Assembly: GCF_030272615.1 (NCBI RefSeq)
Contig: NC_081407.1
Span: forward strand, 146,631,744-146,695,743
Source: Cryptomeria japonica
Lineage: Eukaryota; Streptophyta; Pinopsida; Cupressales; Cupressaceae
DNA length: 64,000 nucleotides
Direction of reading: 5' to 3'
Made by a program: the position numbers and the translations under genes. Position 1 is the stretch's first letter, and the number at the start of each line of letters is the position of its first letter. Positions 33,067-43,626 of the stretch are shown in pieces. The notes beneath the pieces are model-generated. The model searched no databases. It was not told where the DNA came from and saw nothing but the letters and a program-made list of their open reading frames with translations.

Positions 33067-33146
33067 ATCTCGACATTGATTTGTTGTTCAAAAGACACCA
33101 TGACAAGAATAATACTCCTGAACGATTTTCCGCTTTTTTGTAGCAT

Positions 33147-34093
33147 TGTAAATTGTCCCCAATCCAATTTACACCTCATGTTTGTGCTCTCACTTTAGCA
33201 TGTCCTATCCCGATCTCCTCTCTAGGTGTGATTTGACCCCATTCTCCATCTTTGAGACCATGAACACCACTTGGTGGGTCCCATGGCGAGGTACCCCTCC
33301 TAACACTATATTTTGGTCCTGTTTGCAGAGGGACTAGGGCATCAGAATGCCCTGGTCTGGACCATGGCACCCTAAAACGCCATAGTCCCTCTCAATTGGG
33401 CCCAAATTTGAATTGGGGCAAGTGTTGTATCTCCCCATCGAAAATTGATCCCCATGGCTACACATGACCATTGAAGGTCAACCTAATCGGTAAATTACCT
33501 AGGGAACCCTATATAAAGACATTATATCAATTCAATATTAGACCTAAGACTCTCCATAAGTTGCTTATTAAAGTATTCATGCATTTGTGAAGCATTCATC
33601 ATCAAACATTTTTAGAGAACTTCAAGGTTGCATATTCATCCTTCAAGCATTGTGAAGCAAAATTACATCAATCTTGTGCAAGCATGTGTGTGTGATTAGG
33701 ATTTTTCATGTTCACGTGTTTGTCATGCCATTAGATTCAACATTTGTGATTACAATCAAGAAACATTGCATCATCATCAACAACTGCAGATATGAGGTAT
33801 ATCTATTCAACATTTATTTTAATATTTGCATTATTTCATTCAAGATTAATTCCTAAACCAGGGTTTGACTCAGGAAAACCCCTATCCCCAACATCTTTCC
33901 CTTTCTATTGGTGTGTAGGAAATAGGTGTGGAGCTTTACTCAAGAGGATTGACAAAGTTCATAGAGATGAACAGGTTCAACTTTTGACGATGGAAAATTC
34001 AAAGGACCATGGTGAATTGATACAACTTGGTCCAAAAAAGTAAGGTTGAATTTCTGAGAACAACTTCCACACATCTTATTCTATCTTGATCCA
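33147..34093 (+). mobile_element. Gypsy B 5' LTR (edges tentative)
   Basis: The right edge is set by the PBS at 34097; the left edge is placed at TGTAAATTG (33147), where Harbinger ORF sequence stops. It contains TATATAAAG at 33510-33518, a likely promoter, upstream of an AT-rich transcribed part. No second copy is in the window to confirm the edges. Confidence 0.5.
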
Positions 34094-34096
34094 GGT

Positions 34097-34113
34097 TGGT
34101 GGCTCTGTGGGAC
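34097..34113 (+). other. Gypsy B primer binding site
   Basis: TGGTGGCTCTGTGGGAC follows the LTR end after 3 bases. It resembles the tRNA-Arg type PBS described for Ogre elements (TGGCGACTCTG...), with transitions. The match is from memory. Confidence 0.45.
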
Positions 34114-34740
34114 ATTTGTAGGTTTACTGTTTCCATCACATCACTTCAATTATCACCTATTTTGCTCTAAATTCAATCAATTCAATTTAACCCCTAGGAA
34201 AGAGGAAGTCAAACCCCAACCCAAGTGAATCTAAGCAGAATTCTTAGCCCTTCCTTAGTAGGATTGAGGCTAGATCTATTAGATTCACCCCTTTTTCCTA
34301 ATGTTTTGGGCAATTTGGGATTGTTTGTGGTTCTATCATTGAAACCCTAATTTTTAAATTTGAACCATTGCATTTTCAGTAGATTTTATGGTTTTCTTCA
34401 TTGGCCCACCTTTGGAAATTGCATCTTCTCACTATGTTTTGCTTCAATGAGTATTATTGTGCTCAAAATGCTCCAATGTGTTCTTCCTTTCTGTGTAGGA
34501 GGAATCATAGGTATTTTTTCTTGACCTTTTGAATGTTTATTAGATGAAGAGTACGTGAATACTTCTTCATTTTCCCTTTCTATACTTGGAGTAAAATTAG
34601 GGATGATCGTCTCATTGGGTGTTTGAGTGTTTGGAACAAAATCACAAAGCTTATTATCTAAGGAATATAGATTGTCATCTTCTATATCATTTTTTTACAA
34701 CATTGTTGTAAACCTCCTAGAATCACTCTTTGTAGGGATT
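34114..34740 (+). other. Gypsy B leader
   Basis: AT-rich untranslated sequence between PBS and gag start; no ORF or repeat array seen. It is much shorter than the gypsy A leader. Confidence 0.5.
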
Positions 34741-35212
34741 ATGTCTAAACTTAAAGAAGTTAACAAAAATGATGCCAGTGGTAGTGGACATGGATTTGGA
34801 GGTATCCCCATGCTTGAGTCACCCTCATCTCTCTTACAAAAACCAACCATACCCATCTAGAATTCCCAAATGCTTACCCAACATGACCAAAGTGAACCTT
34901 GTGTCAATACCCTTCATACATGAGATTAAAAGAACAACCAGTCACATAACAACAGTTGACCTCATGGCCAAAATCACAGTCATGCTTCTACCTGCCAATA
35001 ATATGGTCCATCTAGTGATCAAAACCAAGCTCACACATTTAATACTAGTTATATCCATGACCATAATACCAACTAACAAATGTATCAACTCTACCAACAA
35101 GATCGATCTTATGTTCCTCCTCTAGGTGGCCAATACAATAATTATATTTCAGCTCCACCACCACTTGAAGATCAATACAACAACCTTGTTCCTCTACCTG
35201 GTCGCCAATATC
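34741..35212 (+). pseudogene. Gypsy B gag, N-terminal part
   Basis: The start at 34741 reads 'MSKLKEVNKNDASGSGHGFG' and is followed by stops. Near the end it has a repeated Tyr/Gln/Pro-rich pattern: 'YVPPLGGQYNNYISAPPPL', then 'LVPLPGRQYRTYV', which continues across the insertion as 'HPLSGQYNYYISPPPPL' at 46290-46340. The Athila-like element inserted exactly within this repeat, duplicating GTACT (35213-35217 and 46281-46285). N-terminal Gag sequence differs from gypsy A. Confidence 0.7.
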
Positions 35213-35217
35213 GTACT

Positions 35218-36458
35218 TGTCTACCCCAACATTAATAACAATAATACCTCTAATTGAAATCTCAACCCGAGGTTTTGATATTCATATGGTAGAGTTTACT
35301 ATTCTCATGGTTGGTGTTCATTTAGTTGTCAATCTAGGAACGTAAAACTTGAAATGGGTCTGCAAGATATATGCACTAAGCTCCTTGAATGATTATTCTC
35401 AATTAGTGGAAGAAAGGTAGGAATAAAAATCAGAAAGACTAAATGAAAGCTTTTCAAAATTCTGCTGAAATGAATTAACGGAAATAACAGGACTAACACT
35501 GTTCTGCCTTGGCTGCAGGAACAGTCAAAGGATCTGTTTCCAGTGGCTGCAGGAACATCCCAGTCATGAACTTCTATTGCAACTAAGTAAAAACTAACTT
35601 CAATAATCATAAACACAGGATCACTCACCAAGTGGGCCCCCTTGGATGAGTGATATCAAACTCTCTGTAAAGAACTCTTAACAGATCAAAATAACATGTT
35701 TTTTATTCATTTCTTCCTGAAAGATAATTATATATCCAAAAGATGAAAATCTAGAATACGTGACAAAACTGCTCAATCCTTTTCCATTCTGTCTAACACT
35801 CAGAAAAGAAGGGAGAGCTTATTAAATAGAAAAGACAAACTACAATGGATAACTACAATTACGCCCAGAAGAAAAGGTGGATCACTGCCAGATGAAGGGG
35901 ATAACAGAGAGCTTGGCTGCAGGAACTGTGGATATGTAACCGAACCACAGTCCTTTGCATGCCAAAGAAATATTTTACAGATTAAACATGTACTGGAGTT
36001 AAACTCCCATGGTGAAGTACAACTACTTCGATTATGCCATAGATTGCGCTCGCTTGAATCTCCTTCAATTTGACCTCCAGCTCTCTAGCGTGATTCTCCA
36101 GTCCTTAGGCGCGGAAGAGAATTCTTCACTGCAACATCAATTATTACCTGCACTAAAACAGAAACAGAATACAAGGACTCGCATATGTATCTTACTTTAA
36201 CTAATACATTCATTAACTCACATATGAAATCATCCTAAATAATCGGCATATCACAGAGACAAACCATTTGGCTGCAGGAATAAATTGGTATGGCTGCAGA
36301 AATAAATTGGCAAGGTTCAAACATGATTTCTTAAGTTCGGTTTTTAAAACATGGATTACATATAGTCAATGCACAATATTTTACTATCATAATGCAACCC
36401 AAAAGATACCAAAAACCTAAAAGTCCTAATAGAAACATGTCAATACACCGACTTATCA
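35218..36458 (-). mobile_element. Athila-like element 3' LTR, 1241 bp
   Basis: It borders the PPT at 36459 and the target copy GTACT at 35213. It carries five copies of a GGCTGCAGRAA motif (35511, 35545, 35915, 36270, 36292). Its partner is at 45041-46280. Confidence 0.95.
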
Positions 36459-36472
36459 TGCCCCCCAACTCT
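36459..36472 (-). other. Athila-like element polypurine tract
   Basis: On the minus strand AGAGTTGGGGGGCA stands immediately before the LTR start TGATAAGTC. The PPT primes plus-strand DNA synthesis. Confidence 0.8.
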
Positions 36473-36572
36473 AAGGGTTTGCTGCTCCTGCAGCAAAAGG
36501 AAAATTTCTAACTTTTGCTGAGACTTTGAAATCACCCACAGTATTCTGTCCAGTTCCCTTGGAAGGCAAACT

Positions 36573-38918
36573 CTAGTAAAATCCCTTCATTTTCTCCAAC
36601 CTGGACCATCTAGCTGTTTCTTTAACATTCACATCATAATTCTGTTCTGTTGGTTGGCATGCCAAAAGTGGCCACATTAGGATAGGAGGTTGAAAGATTA
36701 ATGGTGACCAATTATTGGATTTCTCCCTTTCTAGCTGTATATATTTGGAGGCTCTCTGTATAGCTGCATGAAAATTCTGCAATGAATAGGGTTCTCCCAG
36801 TTTTAGATGATCTGGTAGATGATTCCAGCGTTGAGTTAGTCCCTCTAGTGTTGTTGTCCTGTGGGTCTGAACTAATTGCTCAAACGCTTGATATACTTCC
36901 TCTCTCATTGGAAGTACTATCTTTCTAACATCATCTCTTATTAATAACTTTTGCTAGTCATAATACAAAACTCTGGGTTCTTCTTCTTCCCTCCTCAATG
37001 GTAATGGACAATCAAGTTCCAGTTTTTCAAACTCCCTGGCTTGTGGTCCTATAATCATTTCATTTTGTATCCATGATATTAGAGCTCTGAGATGAATATC
37101 CCCAATGTATAGCAAGGGATTCCATTCTTTGTCTTGGGGCACAGCATAATTATGTAAATATAATTCACATAACAGGTTCTTTACAGAATGTGGGGAGGTT
37201 TGAAAAGCATGATAGAATTCCTCAGGTGTTTCCAAGGATGGGCTAAGGTCCCTTACTATGTGGTTTAATCTAAAATTCAGATACCGTTCTTTCAAGTGCA
37301 CTGCATAAATTCTTGGGGGAGTTCTACACTGCATTATCTCAGGAACCATACTATAGATTTCTTCTACCTTAGTCTCCAATTCTTTAATTCTATTGTCTTT
37401 CTTCTCAATCTCTTTTTGCTACTTATTAATTATTCCTTGCAACCTATCCTTCTCTATTTCCCATTGCCTAAAGAATGTTAAAGCAATTGACAAGCTAGTC
37501 AGGGATGAAGGAGTTTTTATGGGTCCTACCTTAGACTGTGGAATTTATTCAATAACTTCCTCATTCTGGATTGGCATGTTTCCCATGTTTTCTTCAGGTT
37601 GTTGTGCAACATCATCAATTGTCTCCTTAGATTGCAATGCCACTGAAGCCAGATTTGCAAGCTTATCAATTACAATTTCTTCCTGAATTGCTTCTTGGAT
37701 TTCTTCACCTACAGGATTTTCCTAAATTTCATCTTCTATAGGGTTTTCTTGCATTTCCCTATCTGTAGCATTCTCTTCTTCTGAAGTGTCTACTGCAGTG
37801 ATCTCTGCTGGCTTACTCACTGGTTGAGTTTTCTGTGTCCTTCTTCTTGTTCTCCTAACATACACTTTTGAAACTGACGTAGGAGTTCTCATTTTTGTCC
37901 GACGCCTCTTGGCTGCAGGAGGAATATGCACTTCCTGTAGCTGAACAACAAATTCTTCACTTGACTCCTCCTTTTCTAATTCTTTTCCTTCCCTCTGTAA
38001 AATAGGTGAACCTCCTTGAAGAGAGGTAGAGGGTTGTCCTTCAGTTAGCCCTGCTTCAATATTTTCTTCTAAAATTATTGTAGCTCCTTCAGCAACTAAC
38101 AAACCCTCTTCTTCACTAGAAAGATCTTCTGCAACTATCCCTTCTTGAACCGGAGGATTATCTTCAACAGGGGCGTCATCTACCCTAAATTACAGAATAT
38201 CTTCAAACACACCCCATTCTATTTGTGAAACATCTCTCAGGGACCGTTGTACCAGCAACTTTACCAGTCTGTGATGGCTAATAGAGCAATTGCCATATTT
38301 TTTAGTCTCCTTAGCACTTATAGAAATGAGATGATACAAGAAATTTGGGATATTAACTCGTCGGTTATGACGCAGATGACTGAGTAGCTTGAAGTGAGGC
38401 GAGTGGAGATTTGAATACCGTCCTTCATAGGTGATATATTTCATAATATACAGAGCTACCTGAGGCCAGTGTGCTGGCAAAGAAACCCTTCTAGTTCCTT
38501 GCCTATCTACCATTAAGGGTTTGTCTATAGGAATTGTGAACTCTGCCCTGGCACTCCTTGCATCCTTCGATTCTGGAAAGAGTTCTCCTTCCTGCAACAA
38601 ACCTGTGACCTCTGCTATTCTCTGCTCTGTAGAAATTACCCTCAACCCCTTAATTATAGCTTCTCCTTCGTCAAAGGAATGCATAAATTCCACAACTATT
38701 TCGTCATTGAAATCCCTAATCTTCAAGAAATACTCCAGCCAGCCGTGGTTTTGGAAATAGTGCACACAAATAACATCCTACAACAACCCTTCATGTACAG
38801 TCGGTTCATGGCGAATCAGATCACCTCCCATCTTCTACTCTGATATTTCCGCAGCTTCACCAAAATGTTTGAAAGATTCCAAAAGGCTAAAATCTACATA
38901 TCTAAAATTAGGCGGCAT
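36573..38918 (-). pseudogene. Extra ORF downstream of pol (Athila-like element)
   Basis: The frame starts at 38918 ('MPPNFRYVDFSLLESFKHFG') and runs about 780 codons to 36573, with about six stops, most of them TAG or TAA at places suited to Gln. N-terminal part (38765-38190): 'RIAEVTGLLQEG', 'MKYITYEGRYSNLHSPHFKL', 'RVNIPNFLYHL', resembling the 'putative plant transposon protein' type of domain. Next are an acidic linker, a basic patch 'AAKRRRTKMRT' and 'VRRTRRRTQK' (possible nuclear signal), a coiled-coil-like segment near 37400, then 'PPRIYAVHLKERYLNFRLNH'. Athila elements often have an env-like ORF here, but I see no signal peptide or membrane segment, so no envelope role is claimed. Confidence 0.65.
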
Positions 38919-39273
38919 AACTTAGTATTCACTCGTGTGAAATAATAATCATCATAAGTAATGCCAGTTAGGAAATCAGTTCGGGATAATAAATCTTACT
39001 AGGAAAAAGGACCATAAAGTACCCCCCCCCCAACTTAACCTAGCACGTGTCCACACAGGCCGATAGGATGTCGGGTTTGAAGCGGATTAAAACATGATTA
39101 AAGTCATAATGAACTAATAAATGCAAAATTAAAATAAAGTACAATATACACATACCTGCAATTGGGTGAAAATGATGGCGAAATGAAATGAAGTGATAGA
39201 TAAGAAAGTGGGATGGAATGTAGTGGATGGAACTTTATGTACGGAGAACAATATTTCACATGGAAATATCTGA
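38919..39273 (-). other. Spacer between pol and extra ORF with internal G-tract
   Basis: Non-coding. Ten C's at 39022-39031 give, on the minus strand, AAGTTGGGGGGGGGGTAC, similar to the terminal PPT of this element. Confidence 0.6.
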
Positions 39274-40404
39274 TTATGATACGGTAAATAAGTTCACTAC
39301 AAAAGCTGCAGGAACATCACTTTTATTAACATGCCCAAGTGCAATAGGAAGCTCATGAATTGTTACCGAACCATTATGAGTTGCTGCAGGAATATCACCA
39401 GTTGCTGCAGGAACTTCACTAGTTAATGCAGGAACTTGTGTTTCTTTTTGAGGAGCAAACTGCTGCAGAAACTCTTCTCTAGTAGCTGGCTTGTGATAAA
39501 GGTGTAGTCGGTGTCCATTCACTAAAAGTTTGAATCTAACAACATCTATGGTGGACAACCGAACTGCTCCATTATGAAAAACTTCTTCTATTTGATAAGG
39601 ACCCAACCACCTTGTTTGGAGTTTTCCCTGAGCATCCTTATATCTGGATTCATACAAGAGTGCCCAATCACCCGCTTTGAATTTCTTTTCTCTGATATAC
39701 TTATTATGCCATCTGTCTCTTTGGTTTTGAATCAACTCTATTTGTTGAACAACTATTTTTCTTCATTCATCTAAAGCATTTAACTGCTGAATGCGTTCCT
39801 TTTGTGCTTCAGATAATGCCATATTCAGTTGTAGGGCTGTTCTCAAGGTTTTATGCTCAAATTCAATACGCATCATTGCTGTTTTTTCATAGATCATCTC
39901 AAAAGGTGTGAATCCAATTGGTGTTTTCCAGGTTGTTCTATATGCCCAAATTGCCTCTGAAAGCCAATTAGACCAATCTTTCTTGTGGATAGACACTGTT
40001 TTTGTAAGAATACCCTCAAGTTCTCTGTTGGTAACCTCTACTTGACCGTTAGACTGTGGATGGTATGGAGTAGATTTCCTGTGTCTTATATTATATTCAT
40101 TGACCAAAGCTTTTATCAATGTTGATGTAAATTGAGGTCCCTGATCTGAGACAATTTCCCTGGGTACTCCATACCTCGTAAATATTTCCTCATATAGAAA
40201 CTCAGCTACCTTATTATCTCTTGCATGTTGCATAGCTTTAGCTTCTACCCATTTTGTCACATAGTCTGTACATACCAAGATATAAGATTTGCCATTAGAA
40301 GGTGGATCAATGGGGCCAACAAAATCTAATACCCATTTATCAAATGGTGTTATAGATATTTGAGGATATAGAGGTATTTCATCAGATTTTGTAAGTCCGC
40401 CCAT
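39274..40404 (-). pseudogene. Athila-like integrase core and C-terminus
   Basis: The core has Asp in 'LVCTDYVTKWVEAKAM', Asp in 'EIVSDQGPQF' (about 40140) and Glu in 'NGQVEVTNRELEG' (about 40030), so the DDE triad is intact. 'IWAYRTTWKTPIGFTPFEMI' follows. After a TGA at about 39762 the C-terminal part reads 'KFKAGDWALLYESRYKDA' and 'GPYQIEEVFHNGAVRL'. The tail repeats Val/Ile-Pro-Ala-Ala ('VPAATGDIPAAT', 'DVPAAF'), encoded by TGCAGGAAY-related motifs. The zinc-binding part lies upstream in the preceding frame, separated by a TGA in place of an Arg codon. Integrase inserts the DNA copy into the chromosome. Confidence 0.9.
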
Positions 40405-42228
40405 TCACTGACACCTATCACACTTCCTTGTGTACTGAGCTGCATCCTTGTGTAGTGTAGGCCAATAATAACCAGTATTGAGTATTTTCAATGCTGTCCT
40501 TTTGGCAGCAAAATGACCTCCACATGGTTCATCATGACATGCATGCAAGATGTCATATGTTTCATCTTCTCTGACACATCTTTGCATAACTTGATCAGGT
40601 CCAATATAGAATAGACAATCAACAATCCATGAAAAATTAAAACTTTTTTCAACTAACAACCTTCTTTCCTTAGGAGAAAAAGAAATTGGCATCTTAGCTA
40701 CAGCTAAATAGTTGGGAATATCAGCATACCAAGGTGTATGAGCCTGTATGAGAAACAAATGCTCATATAGAAAAGTGTCATCTATCATTGTAGAGTCTTC
40801 CTGCAATTGAAGACGTGAACGATAATCTACAACAACATTAAACTTCCCTGGCTTATCAACAATTGTGATATCAAATTCCTGCATCAACAATAACCAGCGA
40901 GCTAATCTACTGGGGATTGATGGCTTATTCATAAGATATCTAATTGCAGTATGATCTGTATGCACAAATATTGGATACCTTGTAATATAGTGTCTAAACT
41001 TGTTAAGGGCATATATGATAGCTAGCATTTCTTTTTCAGTAACTGCATAATTCAATTCAGGTCCTTGCAAATTCTTGCTGATATAATATATGGCATTTTC
41101 CAGCTTGTCAACTTTTTGTCCTAACACTACTCCTATAGCATAATCAGATGCATTCGTATGGATTTGAAATGGTAGAGACCAATTAGGTCCTTTAAGAACT
41201 GGTGCTTGAGTCAAAGCATGCTTAAGCTTTAAAAAAGCTTCATTGCATGCTGAGGTCCATTTAAATTTTGCATCTTTAGTAAGCAGTGTATATAAGGGAC
41301 TTGCAATTTTGCTAAAATCTTTAATGAACCTTCTATAGTATCCAGCATGACCAAGAAAACTTTTCACATCATTCTGCTTCACAGGGTCATTAATTTGCTG
41401 AATAACCTCAATTTTTGCTTGATCCACCTGTATACCATGTACAGATATATGATGACCAAGGACTATTCCTTCTTCCATCATTATAAAACACTTTTCACTA
41501 TTTAGAGACAAGTTGTAGTCTTCAAACCACTACAAAACTTTCTTCAAATTATCCAATGCTTGATCAAATTCAGAACCATAGGCTGTAAAGTCATCCATGT
41601 AAATCTCCATTATGTCTTGAGAGATATCAGAAAAAATACTGATGACTGCCCTTTGAAAAGTGGCTGAAGCATTACACAACCCAAAAGGAAGAATAGAATA
41701 TGCATAAGTGCCCCATGGACAAGTAAATGTTGTTTTCTCCTGGTCCTCAGGGGCTATTTGTATTTGATTATAGCCACTGAATCCATCCAAAAATGAAAAA
41801 TATTTCTTACCAGCAAGAGAATCCAATACATGATCTACAAAAGGTAGTGGAAAATGATCCTTCCTTGTGGCTAAGTTCAAGGCTCTATAATCAACACATA
41901 CTCTCCATTTACCTCCCTTTTTAGGAACTATCACCAAAGGTGATACCCATTGACTGTCAGAAATAGGATAAATAAATCCAGCTTTCAACAATTTCTGCAA
42001 TTCTTCTTTAACTATCTCTTTCAGGGCAGGATTGATTCTCCTTTGAGGTTGTCTAAGGGGACAACACTCATCCTTTATATAAATACGATGTGTACAAACT
42101 ACCGGATCAATTCCATTCATATCCTTGTAATCCCATGCAAAGGCATTTCTATGGAGTTTTAGCAAGTCTACCAAGCTATCCTTCTGAATATCTGCTATAT
42201 TCTTCTTGATGTTCAAATATTTATTCAA
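40405..42228 (-). pseudogene. Athila-like RT, RNase H and integrase zinc domain
   Basis: RT starts near 42228 and shows 'WVSPLVIVPKKGGKWRVCVD', 'FLDGFSGYNQIQIAPEDQ', 'TFTCPWGTYAYSILPFGLCN' and the catalytic 'IMEIYMDDFTAYG' (about 41595). One TAG at 41527-41529 replaces an expected Gln. The frame goes on with 'LGHAGYYRRFIKDFSKIASP', the RNase H segment 'FQIHTNASDYAIGVVLGQ' (the first Asp of the family appears as Asn in HTNAS), 'YAVTEKEMLAIIYALNKFRH' and 'VHTDHTAIRYL'. It ends with the integrase HHCC region 'CHDEPCGGHFAAKRT' and 'RKCDRCQ'. Only two breaks in 1.8 kb. Confidence 0.92.
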
Positions 42229-42435
42229 TGCAACCTCTATCTTGGCAGTAATATCAATCTAATTTATATCAGAAACATGAGAATATGACAACTCCTGTGG
42301 CAACAAAGTGTGCAAAATATCAGTGGCTGTAGGAAAGTCCAATCCTGCAATATTCGGAACCAGTTCCTGCAATTCTCTGTCTTCTATCAATTCATTTGTC
42401 AGAACCTTATAAAGGATTGATTCCTCATCATATAA

Positions 42436-43120
42436 CTACATGAGTGGTACTCGATTGATCATTATAAGATGACTAATAGAGTCTATCTCTTCAGATTCCT
42501 CTCCCAAAATAGGCCAAACAACCTGCTGCTGCTCAAGCTGAGGTTGTGTAGGGGAATACAAAGCCAATGTTTTTGTGGAACTACCATATGAGATAGTCAT
42601 GTCTCCTGATCTACACCCAATATATGCATCTGCTGTGGCAAGCCATGGTCTTCCCAAAATAACTAGATATCCCCCCAATGTTGCTTTTGGGGATAAAATC
42701 ATAAAGTCTGCAGGGTATTCCCAGGAATCTAGTATGACCACTATATCTTCTATTATACCATCAGGTCTTACTGCAGAGCCATCAACAAGTTGAAGAACTA
42801 TAGGTGTAGCCCTTAAACTATCTATTTCAAGATGTTTCATTACTTCCCTTGTCATTACATTAATTGCTGCTCCTAGATCAATTAAAACATTCTTTATTTG
42901 ACTGCCATTAATGACTATAGTCACAACAGGACTGCCTGGATCAGAATATTTTGGAATAGCAACTTTTCCCAACATAATATCAGCTAATTGACCCATAACA
43001 TGAACTGTTTGTGGATCCTTTTTCTTTCTGCCAGGCTTCTTTAGGCATGCCTCTCTCAATGCCTTACCATATATTGGAACATCCTTTATTGCTTGCAGCA
43101 ATGGAATTTTAACTTAAATG
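42436..43120 (-). pseudogene. Athila-like aspartic protease
   Basis: After 'VKIPLLQAIKDVPIYGKALR' the frame reads 'VVTIVINGSQIKNVLIDLGA' and 'AINVMTREVMKHL'. DLGA in place of DSGA is characteristic of Athila-type protease. 'LQLVDGSAVRPDGIIEDIVV' and 'YLVILGRPWLATADAYIGC' complete the fold. A TAA in place of a Gln codon near 43113 and frame breaks toward RT separate it from its neighbours. It would process the polyprotein inside the particle. Confidence 0.88.
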
Positions 43121-43626
43121 TGCTTCAGTTGGTCAAGAATATCAAAGCTTTATTGCTGTTCAGTTGAGACTTCTTTGTCAGACAATCTTTGAGGAAATGG
43201 TGGTAATATTTGATTCTGAGGTATTACATCATTAGGTTCAGAGGTTGGCTACTCTTCTGGTACCTCAATAATAAATGGCTGAGAGGGACTGGGCAGGGTT
43301 GTTCCAGATCAGAGGTGAATATCTTCTAGTGACAAAGAATAGGCTGGGTATTGGTTAGCATCAGCTAAATAAGCTTGTTGTTGTTGCTGAGATTTAATAT
43401 TTGGATTAGGCAATGGTTGAGTAGGTAGCGGTGTTGGCTTTGGAGGTGGTGCAGTGGCTACAGGAGGTGGCATTAAAGCAGGAGGTTGTGGCTGCTGAGT
43501 AGGAGGCTGATATCCAGAAGATTGGGATGACCATGATGGGTTTCCCCTCCATTGAGAGTTAGGTTGCCAATTCCCTTGAAACTGGTTCCCTACACCCTAA
43601 GGTGGATACTATTTTCCTTGTGGCTG
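43121..43626 (-). other. Decayed Gag C-terminal / spacer region of Athila-like element
   Basis: Gln/Pro/Gly-rich translation on the minus strand with stops, linking gag to protease. No zinc knuckle of standard spacing was recognised here. Confidence 0.5.

Larger units (their letters stand above)
28571..33146 (-). mobile_element. PIF/Harbinger DNA transposon, one end lost
   Basis: A transposase (29718-30894) and a Myb/SANT-associated second ORF (32413-33066), the two-gene set of PIF/Harbinger elements, lie on the same strand. A likely terminus is at 28571 (AGGGTGGGGTCCCATG), preceded by TTA, the family's usual 3-bp target. The opposite terminus was not found; the second ORF is cut where the gypsy B LTR starts. 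The element also contains a later SKP1-like retrocopy. Confidence 0.7.

Noticed and set aside
33270-33300. GTGGGTCCCATGG as the missing Harbinger terminus
   Set aside because: It is in direct, not inverted, orientation to the left end and lies within the gypsy B LTR.
36573-38918. Calling the extra ORF an envelope gene
   Set aside because: No signal peptide, cleavage site or transmembrane segment could be seen; only its position matches.
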